Assembly (NCBI RefSeq): GCF_036697405.1
Contig: NZ_JBAHWA010000007.1
Coordinates: forward strand, 1-64,000
Length of the DNA: 64,000 nucleotides
Reading direction: 5' to 3'
DNA from: Lysobacter sp036697405
Lineage (GTDB): Bacteria > Pseudomonadota > Gammaproteobacteria > Xanthomonadales > Xanthomonadaceae
Below, one piece after another: positions 49,443-60,159 of the stretch (position 1 is its first letter; each line of letters starts with the position of its first letter). Below the pieces are notes generated by a model. That model was given only the letters and a program-made list of their open reading frames with translations, had not been told where the DNA came from and made no database searches. The translations under genes were made by a program, and so were the position numbers.

Positions 49443-49829
49443 GTGATCGACCATATGGGTATCAACGTCGCCGACTACGCGCGCAGCCGCGCCTTCTACA
49501 GCCAGGTGCTGGCGACGCTGGGCTTTGCCGTGGTCATGGACGTGACCAAGGAGCAAAGCGGCGGATACGAAGGCTGCGGTTTCGGGCCGCCGCAGCAGCC
49601 CAAGTTCTGGGTCGGCACCGGTCCGGCCGCCGGCGGCGTGCATATCTGCTTCAGCGCCGGCTCGCGCGCCCAGGTCGACGCCTTCCACGCCGCGGCCCTG
49701 GCCCAGGGCGCGCGCGACAACGGAGCGCCGGGCATCCGCGCGCATTACCACCCGAACTACTACGGCGCCTACGCCTACGACCTGGACGGCAACAACATCG
49801 AGGCGGTCTGCCACCTGCCACCGGCTTGA
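49443..49829 (+). CDS. VOC (glyoxalase/bleomycin-resistance) family protein 1
   Basis: 128 residues, GTG start at 49443 with AAGGAG eight bases upstream. VOC metal-site pattern: MIDHMGINVADYARSRAFYS (His4), HICFSAGSRAQVDAFHAAAL (His), YAYDLDGNNIEAVCH (Glu). It ends VCHLPPA. It lies 49 bases after liuC in the same direction and 114 bases before a paralogue. Substrate unknown; VOC enzymes include CoA-ester epimerases, which would suit this setting, but nothing specific shows it. Confidence 0.88.
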   Translation: MIDHMGINVADYARSRAFYSQVLATLGFAVVMDVTKEQSGGYEGCGFGPPQQPKFWVGTGPAAGGVHICFSAGSRAQVDAFHAAALAQGARDNGAPGIRAHYHPNYYGAYAYDLDGNNIEAVCHLPPA

Positions 49830-49943
49830 TTCACTGTTGTCACATAAACGGTGCGGGCCGCCCGCGCGCAGTTGACCGCGCGCGGCGTGGCCGCGTTCAC
49901 TAGCGTCCCCACCGCGATCCGCACGGAGGCCGTAGGTAGCAGC

Positions 49944-50327
49944 ATGCTGGACCATATCGACTTCGCGGTCTCCGACCTGGCGCGCAGCCGCGCGTTCTAC
50001 ACGCGCGTGCTGGCGCCGCTGGGGATGGCGCCGGTGCTGGAAATCGCGCGCGACGACGGCCGCGAAGGCACCGGCTACGGTCCGCCCGGGCGGCCGCTGT
50101 TCTGGATCGGCCGTGGCGACCGCCTGACCGGCCGCCTGCATGTGGCCTTCAGCGCCGACACGCGCGAACAGGTGGATGCCTTCCATCGCGCCGCGCTCGC
50201 CGCCGGCGCAGGCGACAACGGCGCGCCGGGCCTGCGGCCGCGCTACCACCCGCATTACTACGCCGCATTCGTGTTGGACCCGGACGGGCACAACATCGAA
50301 GCGGTCTGCCATCGGCCGCCGGCATGA
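49944..50327 (+). CDS. VOC family protein 2, paralogue
   Basis: 127 residues from the ATG at 49944 (MLDHIDFAVSDLARSRAFYT). Same layout as protein 1: HVAFSADTREQVDAFHRAAL, DNGAPGLRPRYHPHYYAAFV, LDPDGHNIEAVCHRPPA. About half identical to its neighbour, so a tandem duplication. Metal ligands His4, His and Glu are retained. It is 50 bases before mccA. Confidence 0.87.
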   Translation: MLDHIDFAVSDLARSRAFYTRVLAPLGMAPVLEIARDDGREGTGYGPPGRPLFWIGRGDRLTGRLHVAFSADTREQVDAFHRAALAAGAGDNGAPGLRPRYHPHYYAAFVLDPDGHNIEAVCHRPPA

Positions 50328-50377
50328 ACGGCCGGCCCCTCGCCTCGCCCATCCCTGACCGGGAAGGATAGCCCCGC

Positions 50378-52392
<2,015 letters not shown>

Positions 52393-52396
<4 letters not shown>

Positions 52397-52998
52397 GCCT
52401 GCGCCCCGCCCTCGCCGCTTTGCTGCTGCTCGCGCTGTCGGGCTGCGTCGCGTTCGAGCACTCGCCCGCGACCGCGCTGTCCTGCGACCCGGCCCTGGCC
52501 GGGCGCTGGCGTGCCGACCGCGACGGTCCCGGGCCCGGTCGCGAGATCGTGGTCGACGCGCAATGCCAGGCGCAGTGGCCGGTGCAAGAGGGCGCGGTCG
52601 ACGTCAGTCTGCGCGGCTACACCCAGGGCGCCACGCGCTACGTGGTGCTGTCGCCCGACCATGCCCAGCAAATGCTCGGCAACGAGGGCGAGCTGAAGTT
52701 CAAGGGCAACGCGCCCAAGCACGCGGTGTTCATGGCCGTTTACCGGATCGACGGCGACCGTCTCCACGCCTGGCTGCCCGACCCGGCCCGGATCAAGGCC
52801 GCCATCGGCGAGGGCAAGGTCCACGGCCGCCCGCTCCAGAACGGCGACCCCTCATCGCTGCTGGTGCAAGGCGATGCAAGCCGCATCGCCGGGCTGTTCG
52901 CGCAGGGCCCGGAGCCGGTGTTCGGCCCGCTCAGCACCGAAACCGCAGCGGTGCGCCTGCAGCGCGTCGGCGCTGCCCCGATCAAGGCCGCGCCATGA
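52393..52998 (+). CDS. Lipoprotein of unknown function, coupled to mccA (copy 1)
   Basis: 201 residues, ATG overlapping the mccA stop. Lipoprotein signal MSLRPALAALLLLALSGC (Cys18). The mature chain, SCDPALAGRWRADRDGPGPG, DVSLRGYTQGATRYVVLSPD, AVYRIDGDRLHAWLPDPARI, looks like a small beta barrel (lipocalin/calycin-like spacing of CDPAL-G-W). It ends LQRVGAAPIKAAP. I recognise no named family. The coupling means it is made whenever MccA is made, odd for an envelope protein within a cytoplasmic pathway. Confidence 0.82.
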
Positions 52999-53609
52999 CG
53001 CTCCGCGCCTCCCTCGCCGGCTTGCTCCTGTTCGCGCTGTCGGGCTGCGTCGCCTTCGAGCATGCGCCTCCCGACCTGTCCTGCGACCCGGCCCTGGTCG
53101 GCCAGTGGCGCTCCATCGAAGACAGTCCGCGCATCGATGTCGCGGTCGACGCGCAATGCCGGGCCCGGGTAACGTGGCCCGACGAGACGGTCGAAATCAC
53201 CCTGCGCAGCTACGGCCGAGGCGGCGTGCGCTACCTGGCGCTGTCGCCGCGGGAAGCCGAATCGATCGCAGGGGAAGGAGGCGAAGGCCTGGAAAGCATC
53301 ATGCCCGCGAACAGCACCTTGCTGGTGGCCTACCGCATCCGCGGCAAGCGCCTGCGCGCCTACATCCCCGACGCCGAGGCGGTCCAGGCCAGCCGCGCCG
53401 CCGGCAAGCTCAAGGCCAGCCCGCTGACGGTGCAGGACGAGGACAAGCACGATCACGACAACTCGCTGGTGGTGCACAGCGATGCCCACGCGATCGCCCG
53501 GCTGCTAGATACCGATCCCGATGCGCTGTTCGGCGATCTGGACGCATCCGGCGCGGCAGCGACCGAACTCAAACGCGTCGGCGCCGCGCCGGCGAAGGCC
53601 AAGCCATGA
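52995..53609 (+). CDS. Lipoprotein of unknown function, paralogue (copy 2)
   Basis: 204 residues, four-base overlap with copy 1 and with hmgL. Signal MTLRASLAGLLLFALSGC. It shares with copy 1 the opening VAFEH, the block SCDPALVGQWRSIEDSPRID, VTLRSYGRGGVRYLALSPRE-type strands, AYRIRGKRLRAYIPDAEAVQ and the end LKRVGAAPAKAKP. The centre has a charged insert (DEDKHDHDNS). About 45% identical by eye. Probably outer-membrane anchored; role unknown. Confidence 0.82.
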   Translation: MTLRASLAGLLLFALSGCVAFEHAPPDLSCDPALVGQWRSIEDSPRIDVAVDAQCRARVTWPDETVEITLRSYGRGGVRYLALSPREAESIAGEGGEGLESIMPANSTLLVAYRIRGKRLRAYIPDAEAVQASRAAGKLKASPLTVQDEDKHDHDNSLVVHSDAHAIARLLDTDPDALFGDLDASGAAATELKRVGAAPAKAKP

Positions 53610-54499
53610 CGCCGTCCGTGCGCATCGTCGAAGTCGGCCCGCGCGACGGGCTGCAGAACGAAAAGGCGCAGATCGCCACCGCCGACAAGATCGCCCTGAT
53701 CGATCGCCTGTCCGCGACCGGCCTGCGCAGCATCGAAGCGACCAGCTTCGTCAGCCCCAAGTGGGTGCCGCAGCTGGCCGACGCCGCCGAGGTGTTTTCC
53801 GGCATCCAGCGCAAGCCGGGCGTGCACTACCCGGTGCTGGTGCCCAACGAACAGGGCTACGAGCGGGCGCGCGCGGTCGGGGTGGAGGAGATCGCGGTGT
53901 TCACCGCCGCCTCGGAAGCCTTCAACCAGAAGAACATCAACGCCAGCATCGACGAATCGCTGGCGCGCTTCGCGCCGGTGCTGGCGCGCGCCAAGGCCGA
54001 CGGCGTGGCGGTGCGCGGCTACGTCTCCACCGTGCTCGGCTGCCCTTACCAGGGCGCGGTGCCGGTGGCCGACGTGGTGCGCGTGGCCAAGGCCCTGCAC
54101 GCGATGGGCTGCTACGAAATCTCGCTGGGCGACACCATCGGCGTGGGCACGCCCGGCAAGGCGCGCGCGATGCTGAAGGCGGTCGCCGCGGAAGTGCCGA
54201 TGCCGGCGCTGGCGGTGCATTTCCACGACACCTACGGCCAGGCCCTGTCCAACATCCTGGCCTGCCTGGAAGAAGGCGTGGCGGTGGTCGACTCGGCGGT
54301 GTCCGGCACCGGCGGCTGCCCCTACGCCAAGGGCGCCAGCGGCAACGTCGCCAGCGAGGACGTGGTCTACATGCTGCATGGGCTGGGCATCGAGACCGGC
54401 GTGGATTTGAACGCGCTGGCCGACACCGGGCGCTGGCTGGCCGGCCTGCTCGGCCGCGAGACCGGCAGCAAGGTCGGCAAGGCATTGGGAGCGACATGA
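53606..54499 (+). CDS. mvaB: Hydroxymethylglutaryl-CoA lyase
   Basis: 297 residues, ATG overlapping the preceding lipoprotein stop. HMGL-type TIM barrel: VRIVEVGPRDGLQNEKAQIA, FVSPKWVPQLADAAEVF, GYVSTVLGCPYQGAVPVADV, SLGDTIGVGTPGKARAMLKA and the signature SAVSGTGGCPYAKGASGNVA with the catalytic Cys. It splits HMG-CoA into acetyl-CoA and acetoacetate, the last step of leucine breakdown. Normal length. Its stop overlaps the PAS-GGDEF-EAL gene. Confidence 0.95.
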   Translation: MTPSVRIVEVGPRDGLQNEKAQIATADKIALIDRLSATGLRSIEATSFVSPKWVPQLADAAEVFSGIQRKPGVHYPVLVPNEQGYERARAVGVEEIAVFTAASEAFNQKNINASIDESLARFAPVLARAKADGVAVRGYVSTVLGCPYQGAVPVADVVRVAKALHAMGCYEISLGDTIGVGTPGKARAMLKAVAAEVPMPALAVHFHDTYGQALSNILACLEEGVAVVDSAVSGTGGCPYAKGASGNVASEDVVYMLHGLGIETGVDLNALADTGRWLAGLLGRETGSKVGKALGAT

Positions 54500-57072
54500 G
54501 CCAGCATCCGCCCGGGAACGAAACGCCCGCGCCGCCGCCCACGGCGGACGCGGCCGCGACCCTGGCGGCGCTGGAACTGGCCTGCCACGACAGCAGTCTG
54601 TCGGAGGCCACGCGCGCCCTGCTGCTGCAGGCCGCCGAGGCGATCCGCAGCAGCAGCGACGACGCCGACGTCGCCCACACGCGCTACCGCGCGGTGTTCG
54701 ACGCGGTGCCCGACCCGGTCAGCATCCTCGACGAGGCCGGCACCGTGCTCGACCTCAACAAGGCCGGCATGGCCGCCTACCGCCGGCCGCGCGACCAGAT
54801 CGTCGGCCAGCCGATCCATGTGCTCAATCCTGAGCTGCCGCGCGACCACCTCAACCCGGTCTGGGAATCCCTCAACCGCGGCGAGACCTACGTCATCGAA
54901 GTCACCAACATGCGCGGCGACGGCACCCGCTTCCCCGTCGAGGTGCACTCGGCCGGCTTCGAGCACGAGGGCCGGCGCTGCATCGTCGCGGTCGCGCGCG
55001 ACCTCAGCGGCCGCCGCGACGCCGAGCTGCGCTACCGCGAGCTGATGGAGACCGTCGACCGCGGCATCGTCGTGCACGATCCCGATTTCCGGGTGATCTA
55101 CGCCAACGGCGCGGCCATGCGCATCCTGGGCATGGGCGAAGGCCTGAGCGCCGACCACGAAATGGCCGCCGAGCACTGGATGGTGATCGACGAGCACGGC
55201 CGCGAACTGAGCCAGAAGGAATTCCCGGCCCAGCGCGCGCTCGACAGCGGCCGCCGCGTCGAGAGCATGGTGATCGGCCTGTACCACCGCGTGCGCCGCA
55301 ACCTGATCTGGCTGTCGGTGACCTCGCTGCCGCAGTTCCCGGCCGGCGGCAACCGTCCGCACCAGGTGCTGTCGCTGTTCACCGACGTCACCGCGCTCAA
55401 GCGCGACAGCGCCCTGTTCGACCGCGCCCAGAGCCTGGCCCATATCGGCGGCTGGGAATGGGAGGCCGGCCCCGACCTGCTCTACCTCACCGAGGAAGCG
55501 CAGCGCATCCTCGGCCACGATCCCGCCCCGGCCAGCATGGGCGAGATGCTCAACTGCCTGCGTCCGGGCGACCGTCAGCGCCTGCGCGACGCGCTCGACC
55601 ACGCGATCGCGTTCAGCCGCAACATCGACCTGGAACTGCAGGGCATGCGCGCCGACGGGCGCGGCTTCTGGGTGCGCGCCATCGCCCAGGCCGAGGCCGC
55701 CGACGCGCTCAACGCGCGCCTGATCGGCACCCTGCAGGACATCACCGAACGCAAGCACGACGAAGAGAACCTGCGCATCCAGGCGCGCAGCGATCCGCTC
55801 ACCGGCCTGCTCAATCGCGACGCGGTGCTGTCGGAACTGGAAAGCCGCCTGGACGATCCCAACCGCGCGGCGCTGGCGGTGCTCTACATCGACCTGGACC
55901 GCTTCAAGGTGGTCAACGACGTGCTCGGCCACGCCGCCGGCGACCGCCTGCTGGCCTCGGCCGCGCGCCGCATCCAGCGCGCGGTCGGCAGCGAGGGCTC
56001 GATCGCGCGTTTCGGCGGCGACGAATTCCTGGTGGTCTGCGACACCGGCGACGACCCGGCGCGGCCCGAGCGCCTGGCCGACTCGATCCTGGAGATCTTC
56101 GGCGACAGCTTCCGCCTCGACGGCGAGGAGTTCAGCATCACCGCCAGCATCGGCATCGCCCAGGCGCCGCTGGACGGCGTGCGCTCGCAGCAGCTGATCC
56201 AGAGCGCCGACGTGGCCATGTACGACAGCAAGCGCCGCGGCCGCAACGGCTGGCAAAGCTTCACCCCGGAACTGGCCGAGCAGCAATTGCACCGCCTGCA
56301 ACTGGAAACCCATCTGCGCCGCGCCGTCCACAACGACGAGTTCCACCTGGTCTACCAGCCGCAGGTCAATCTGGCCGACGGCTCGGTGGTCGCGGTCGAG
56401 GCGCTGATCCGCTGGCGCAACCAGTCGCTGGGCGAAATGCGTCCGGACCGTTTCATCGACCACGCCGAAACCACCGGCGACATCGTCGGCATCGGCAGTT
56501 GGGTGCTGAAGGAAGCCTGCCGCCAACTGCGGCGCTGGCACGAACGCGGCCTGGACGTGCATCGGGTCGCGGTCAACGTGTCCTATCGCCAGTTCCTGGG
56601 CGAGGACCTGGCCAGTTCCGTGGCCGCGGCCCTGGCCGAGTCCGGCCTGCCCGGCACCGCGCTGGAACTGGAGTTCACCGAGCGCGTGCTGATCGAGGAC
56701 GTGCCCGACACCATGCGTACCTTCCATGCCCTGCGCGAGATGGGCGTGATGCTGACCATCGACGACTTCGGCGAAGGCTACAGCGCGCTCAACTACCTGC
56801 GCCGCCTGCCGATCCACGGGCTCAAGCTCAGCCAGTTGTTCGTGCAGGGCGTGCCGGACAACCAGTCCGACGTCGCGGTCTGCCAGGCGGTGACCGGCAT
56901 CGCGCGCAGCCTGGGCCTGGGCCTGGTCGCCGAAGGCGTGGAATCCGAACGCCAGCGCGCGTTTTTGCTCAAGCTCGGCGTCGAGGTCGGCCAGGGTTTC
57001 CTGTTCGCGCCCGGCCTGCTGCCGGACGATCTGCAGCAGTACTACCGCTCGCCGCTCGCGCAGCCGGGTTGA
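54496..57072 (+). CDS. PAS-GGDEF-EAL cyclic-di-GMP protein
   Basis: 858 residues, ATG overlapping hmgL's stop. Three PAS domains (about 60-180, 185-310, 320-425), a GGDEF domain with intact RFGGDEF (507-511), and an EAL domain starting EALIRW (635-637). EAL metal/catalytic motifs are mostly kept (VNVSYRQF, EFTERVL, TIDDFGEGYSALNYLRRLP, VAEGVESE), but the usual KID is KLS in LKLSQLF. No RxxD inhibitory site is seen five residues before GGDEF. No membrane segment or signal, so it is cytoplasmic and senses something through PAS. Whether it makes or degrades c-di-GMP is unsettled. Confidence 0.92.
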   Translation: MSQHPPGNETPAPPPTADAAATLAALELACHDSSLSEATRALLLQAAEAIRSSSDDADVAHTRYRAVFDAVPDPVSILDEAGTVLDLNKAGMAAYRRPRDQIVGQPIHVLNPELPRDHLNPVWESLNRGETYVIEVTNMRGDGTRFPVEVHSAGFEHEGRRCIVAVARDLSGRRDAELRYRELMETVDRGIVVHDPDFRVIYANGAAMRILGMGEGLSADHEMAAEHWMVIDEHGRELSQKEFPAQRALDSGRRVESMVIGLYHRVRRNLIWLSVTSLPQFPAGGNRPHQVLSLFTDVTALKRDSALFDRAQSLAHIGGWEWEAGPDLLYLTEEAQRILGHDPAPASMGEMLNCLRPGDRQRLRDALDHAIAFSRNIDLELQGMRADGRGFWVRAIAQAEAADALNARLIGTLQDITERKHDEENLRIQARSDPLTGLLNRDAVLSELESRLDDPNRAALAVLYIDLDRFKVVNDVLGHAAGDRLLASAARRIQRAVGSEGSIARFGGDEFLVVCDTGDDPARPERLADSILEIFGDSFRLDGEEFSITASIGIAQAPLDGVRSQQLIQSADVAMYDSKRRGRNGWQSFTPELAEQQLHRLQLETHLRRAVHNDEFHLVYQPQVNLADGSVVAVEALIRWRNQSLGEMRPDRFIDHAETTGDIVGIGSWVLKEACRQLRRWHERGLDVHRVAVNVSYRQFLGEDLASSVAAALAESGLPGTALELEFTERVLIEDVPDTMRTFHALREMGVMLTIDDFGEGYSALNYLRRLPIHGLKLSQLFVQGVPDNQSDVAVCQAVTGIARSLGLGLVAEGVESERQRAFLLKLGVEVGQGFLFAPGLLPDDLQQYYRSPLAQPG

Positions 57073-57138
57073 GCGCGCACGCCCCGCTGTTTTCGCCGTC
57101 GTTCCCGCGAAAGCGGGCTGCGCCGCCCTTTCTTAGCC

Positions 57139-57172
57139 GTCATCCCCGCGAAGGCGGGGATCCAGTGACTTC
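57139..57172. repeat. Dispersed hairpin repeat (GTCATCCCCGCGAAGGCGGG)
   Basis: Stem CCCCGC / GCGGGG with GAAG loop at 57144-57159, followed by ATCCAGTGACT. This sequence is a familiar dispersed repeat of proteobacterial genomes and may act as a terminator between the EAL gene and the next gene. A related partial copy precedes it (TTCCCGCGAAAGCGGG). Confidence 0.6.
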
Positions 57173-57221
57173 AGCGCCCCCGCAGGTATCGACGTCGCCC
57201 CCTCTCACGCGAGGCCCGCCA

Positions 57222-58580
57222 ATGAACCACCGCTTGCGCCTGGCCCTGTGCGCCGTACTGCTCACCGCCACCCTCACCACCCAAGCCGCCGACCCCAAAC
57301 TCGCCCCCCGCGGCGAAACCCTGCTGCTGCGCCCCGAACGGGTCTGGACCGGCGACGGCGAGGCTTCGCATGCAGGCTGGGCGGTGCTGGTGCGCGACGG
57401 CGCGATCGTCGCGGTCGGCCCCGCGGACGGCATCGAAGCGCCCGCCGATGCGCGCCGCATCGACCTGCCCGGCGCGACCCTGACCCCGGGCCTGATCGAC
57501 CTGCACGCGCACCTGTTCCTACACCCCTACAACGAGGCGGCCTGGAACGACCAGGTGCTGAAGGAAGCCGAGGCCTATCGCACCCTGCTCGCCGCGCGCC
57601 ATGCGCGCGAAACCCTGCGCGCCGGCTTCACCACCCTGCGCGACCTGGGCACCGAAGGCGCCGGCTACGCCGATCTCTCGCTCAAGCGCGCCATCGACGA
57701 AGGCCTGATCCCCGGCCCGCGTCTGTTCGTGGCCACCCGCGCCATCGTCGCCACCGCCAGCTACGGGCCGGGCCCGCGCGGTTTCCGCCCCGACCTGGAG
57801 CTGCCCGGCGGCGCCCAGGAGGTCAGCGGCGTCGACGAAACCGTGCGCGCGGTGCGCGAACAGGCCGGCCACGGCGCCGACTGGATCAAGGTCTACGCCG
57901 ACTATCGCATCGGCGCCGACGGCAGCGCCCAGCCCACCTTCAGCGCGGCCGAACTGCGCGCCCTGGTCGACGCCGCCCACCTCAGCGGGCGCCCGGTCGC
58001 CGCGCATGCGGCCAGCGATGCCGGCATGCGCCTGGCGATCGCGGCCGGCGTGGACAGCATCGAACACGGCTACGGCGGCAGCGCCGCGACCTTCCGCCTG
58101 ATGCGCGAGCGCGATGTCGCCTACCTGCCGACCCTGACCGCGGTCGAATCCACCGAGCAGTACTACGCCGGCTACGTGCCCGGCCAGACGCCGCCGACGC
58201 CGAAACTGCGCGAAGCCGAGCAGGCCTTCCGCACCGCCCTGGCCGAACGCACCACGATCGGCTGCGGCAGCGACGTCGGCGTGTTCCGCCACGGCGACAA
58301 CTACCGCGAGCCGGTGTGGATGGCCAAACTGGGCATGGCCCCGGCCCAGGCCCTGCGCGCCTGCACCTCGGTGGCCGCGCGCATCCTGCGCCAGTCCGAA
58401 CGCATCGGCCGGATCGCCCCCGGCCTGCGCGCCGACCTGGCCGCGTTCGCCGGCGACCCCAGCGGCGACATCGAGGCCCTGAAACAGCCCGTGCTGGTGG
58501 TCAAGGACGGCACGGTCTACCGCGAACCGGGGCGGGACGCGCTGGCGCCGGCGCCAGCGGCGGCCCGGCCAGTCCGGTAA
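57222..58580 (+). CDS. Exported amidohydrolase (imidazolonepropionase/prolidase-like)
   Basis: 452 residues from the ATG at 57222; Sec signal MNHRLRLALCAVLLTATLTT. TIM-barrel amidohydrolase: HAH metal site in PGLIDLHAHLFLHP, DWIKVYADYRIG (bridging lysine position), VAAHAASDAG (His), VDSIEHGYGG (His) and IGCGSDVGVFRHG (Asp). Typical of periplasmic Xaa-Pro dipeptidase/amidohydrolases. Substrate not shown. It continues the direction of the leucine genes but is separated by a repeat, so probably independent. Confidence 0.88.
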   Translation: MNHRLRLALCAVLLTATLTTQAADPKLAPRGETLLLRPERVWTGDGEASHAGWAVLVRDGAIVAVGPADGIEAPADARRIDLPGATLTPGLIDLHAHLFLHPYNEAAWNDQVLKEAEAYRTLLAARHARETLRAGFTTLRDLGTEGAGYADLSLKRAIDEGLIPGPRLFVATRAIVATASYGPGPRGFRPDLELPGGAQEVSGVDETVRAVREQAGHGADWIKVYADYRIGADGSAQPTFSAAELRALVDAAHLSGRPVAAHAASDAGMRLAIAAGVDSIEHGYGGSAATFRLMRERDVAYLPTLTAVESTEQYYAGYVPGQTPPTPKLREAEQAFRTALAERTTIGCGSDVGVFRHGDNYREPVWMAKLGMAPAQALRACTSVAARILRQSERIGRIAPGLRADLAAFAGDPSGDIEALKQPVLVVKDGTVYREPGRDALAPAPAAARPVR

Positions 58581-58611
58581 AATCGCCGTTTTCCCCGACC
58601 CGGACCTCCCT

Positions 58612-59382
58612 ATGCAACTCGACACCGTGCGCGCCATCGTCACCGGCGGCGTCTCCGGCCTCGGCCTCGCGGTCGCCCAGCACCTGGTCGCCCACGGCGG
58701 CAAGGTCGCCCTGTTCGACCTCAACGACGACAAGGGCGCCAGCGCGGTCGCCGAACTCGGCGCCGAGCGTGCGCGCTACTTCCGCACCGACGTCGCCGAC
58801 GAAGCCGGCGTGGTCGCCAACGTGGCCGCGGCCAAGGACTTCCTGGGCGGGCTCAACGTCGCCATCAACTGCGCCGGCATCCTCGGCGCCGGCCGCGTCC
58901 TGGGCAAGGACGCGCCGATGCCGCTGGCGCAGTTCCAGGGCACGGTCATGGTCAACCTGGTCGGCAGCTTCAACGTCGCCAAGGCCGCCGCCAACCTGAT
59001 GCAGCACAACCAGGCCAGCGCCGACGGCGAGCGCGGCGTGATCGTCAACACCGCCTCGGTGGCCGCCTACGAGGGCCAGATCGGCCAGGCCGCGTACTCG
59101 GCGTCCAAGGGCGGCGTGGTCGGCATGACCCTGCCGATGGCGCGCGAGCTGGCGCGCTTCGGCATCCGCGTGATGACGATCGCGCCGGGCATCTTCTGGA
59201 CTCCGATGGTCGACGGCATGCCCGAGTCGGTGCAGCAGTCGCTGAGCGCGTCGATCCCCTTCCCCTCGCGCCTGGGCCGCCCGCAGGAATTCGCCGACCT
59301 GGTCGCCTACATCCTCGGCAACACCTACCTCAACGGCGAGACCATCCGTCTCGACGGCGCGACCCGTCTGGCGCCCAAGTAA
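58612..59382 (+). CDS. Short-chain dehydrogenase, 3-hydroxyacyl-CoA dehydrogenase type II-like
   Basis: 256 residues. Rossmann motif TGGVSGLG (11-18), NCAGIL, catalytic Ser in NTASVAAYEGQIG and YSASKGG (Tyr/Lys). The block FDLNDDKGASAVAELG and the end FADLVAYILGNTYLNGETIR LDG-type resemble HSD17B10-like 3-hydroxy-2-methylbutyryl-CoA dehydrogenases. It would serve isoleucine or fatty-acid oxidation, matching the neighbouring catabolic enzymes. Only 31 bases follow the amidohydrolase. Confidence 0.88.
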   Translation: MQLDTVRAIVTGGVSGLGLAVAQHLVAHGGKVALFDLNDDKGASAVAELGAERARYFRTDVADEAGVVANVAAAKDFLGGLNVAINCAGILGAGRVLGKDAPMPLAQFQGTVMVNLVGSFNVAKAAANLMQHNQASADGERGVIVNTASVAAYEGQIGQAAYSASKGGVVGMTLPMARELARFGIRVMTIAPGIFWTPMVDGMPESVQQSLSASIPFPSRLGRPQEFADLVAYILGNTYLNGETIRLDGATRLAPK

Positions 59383-59386
59383 GGCC

Positions 59387-59502
59387 GGGAATCGGGAATG
59401 GGGAATCGGGAATCGCCAAAGCGCTTCCGTCTCCGTCCCGCTTCTCCACGCCGTTGCCTTGCCGATTCCCTACTCCCTACTCCCGATTCCCTATTCCCGG
59501 CC
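59387..59502. repeat. Inverted arrays of GGGAATCGGGAAT / ATTCCCGATTCCC
   Basis: The left arm (GGGAATCGGGAATGGGGAAT and GGGAATCG) at 59387-59415 and the right arm (CGATTCCCTACTCCCTACTC, CCGATTCCCTATTCCC) at 59462-59498 are mutually inverted across a 47-base spacer. The GGGAATCGGGAAT motif is a simple dispersed repeat of this group. The yeiP ribosome site would have to lie within or beyond it. Confidence 0.75.
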
Positions 59503-59510
59503 CCAAACCC

Positions 59511-60077
59511 ATGAAAGCCTACGACGTCAAAAAAGGTAACGTAATCGAGCACAACAACACCGTGTACCAGGTGCGCGATATCGAACGCAGCTCGCCGCAG
59601 GGCCGCGGCGGCAACGTCAAGTTCCGCTTCACCATGTACTCGGTCCCCGGCGGCAGCAAGTTCGACCTCAGCGTCGGCGGTGACGACGAACTCAAGGAAG
59701 TCGAGCTCAGCCGCCGCCAGGCGACCTACTCGTACAAGGACGGCGACGCCTTCGTCTTCCTCGACGACGAGGACTACACCCCGTACACGCTGGATGCCGA
59801 CGTGGTCGGCGACGCCGCCGGCTACATCGTCGACGACCTGTCGGGCTGCTACGTGCAGATCATCGACGACCAGCCGGTCGCCCTGCAGCTGCCGGCGAGC
59901 GTGACCCTGGAAGTGATCGAGACGCCGCCGGAGCTCAAGGGCGGCACCGCCACCAAGCGCCCGAAGCCGGCCAAGCTCTCCACCGGCATCGAGATCATGG
60001 TGCCCGAGTACATCGTCAACGGCGAACGCGTGCTGGTGAACACCGTCACCGGCGAGTTCGCCGGCCGCGCGGATTGA
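59511..60077 (+). CDS. yeiP: Elongation factor P-like protein YeiP
   Basis: 188 residues from the ATG at 59511. EF-P family: MKAYDVKKGNVIEHNNTVYQ, SPQGRGGNVKFRFTMYSVPG, YKDGDAFVFLDDEDYTPYTL and STGIEIMVPEYIVNGERVLV NT-type C-terminal OB fold. The tip loop reads PQGRGGN rather than the modified Lys/Arg loop of EF-P, as in YeiP. It acts on the ribosome. Single gene with a hairpin after it. Confidence 0.93.
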   Translation: MKAYDVKKGNVIEHNNTVYQVRDIERSSPQGRGGNVKFRFTMYSVPGGSKFDLSVGGDDELKEVELSRRQATYSYKDGDAFVFLDDEDYTPYTLDADVVGDAAGYIVDDLSGCYVQIIDDQPVALQLPASVTLEVIETPPELKGGTATKRPKPAKLSTGIEIMVPEYIVNGERVLVNTVTGEFAGRAD

Positions 60078-60090
60078 TCCAAGCGCCGCC

Positions 60091-60121
60091 CGACGCGCAG
60101 GCCGCTCCGGCCTGCGCGTCG
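60091..60121 (+). terminator. Hairpin after yeiP
   Basis: Perfect 13-bp stem CGACGCGCAGGCC / GGCCTGCGCGTCG with a 5-base loop, 13 bases after the yeiP stop. No T-run. Confidence 0.7.
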
Positions 60122-60159
60122 CCGATGTGGCGGCGTCAAGCATCGGTCGATGCCCCGAC

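Noticed and set aside
54367..56817. A long minus-strand frame opposite the GGDEF-EAL gene
   Set aside because: Shadow of the plus-strand gene, which has intact GGDEF and EAL motifs.
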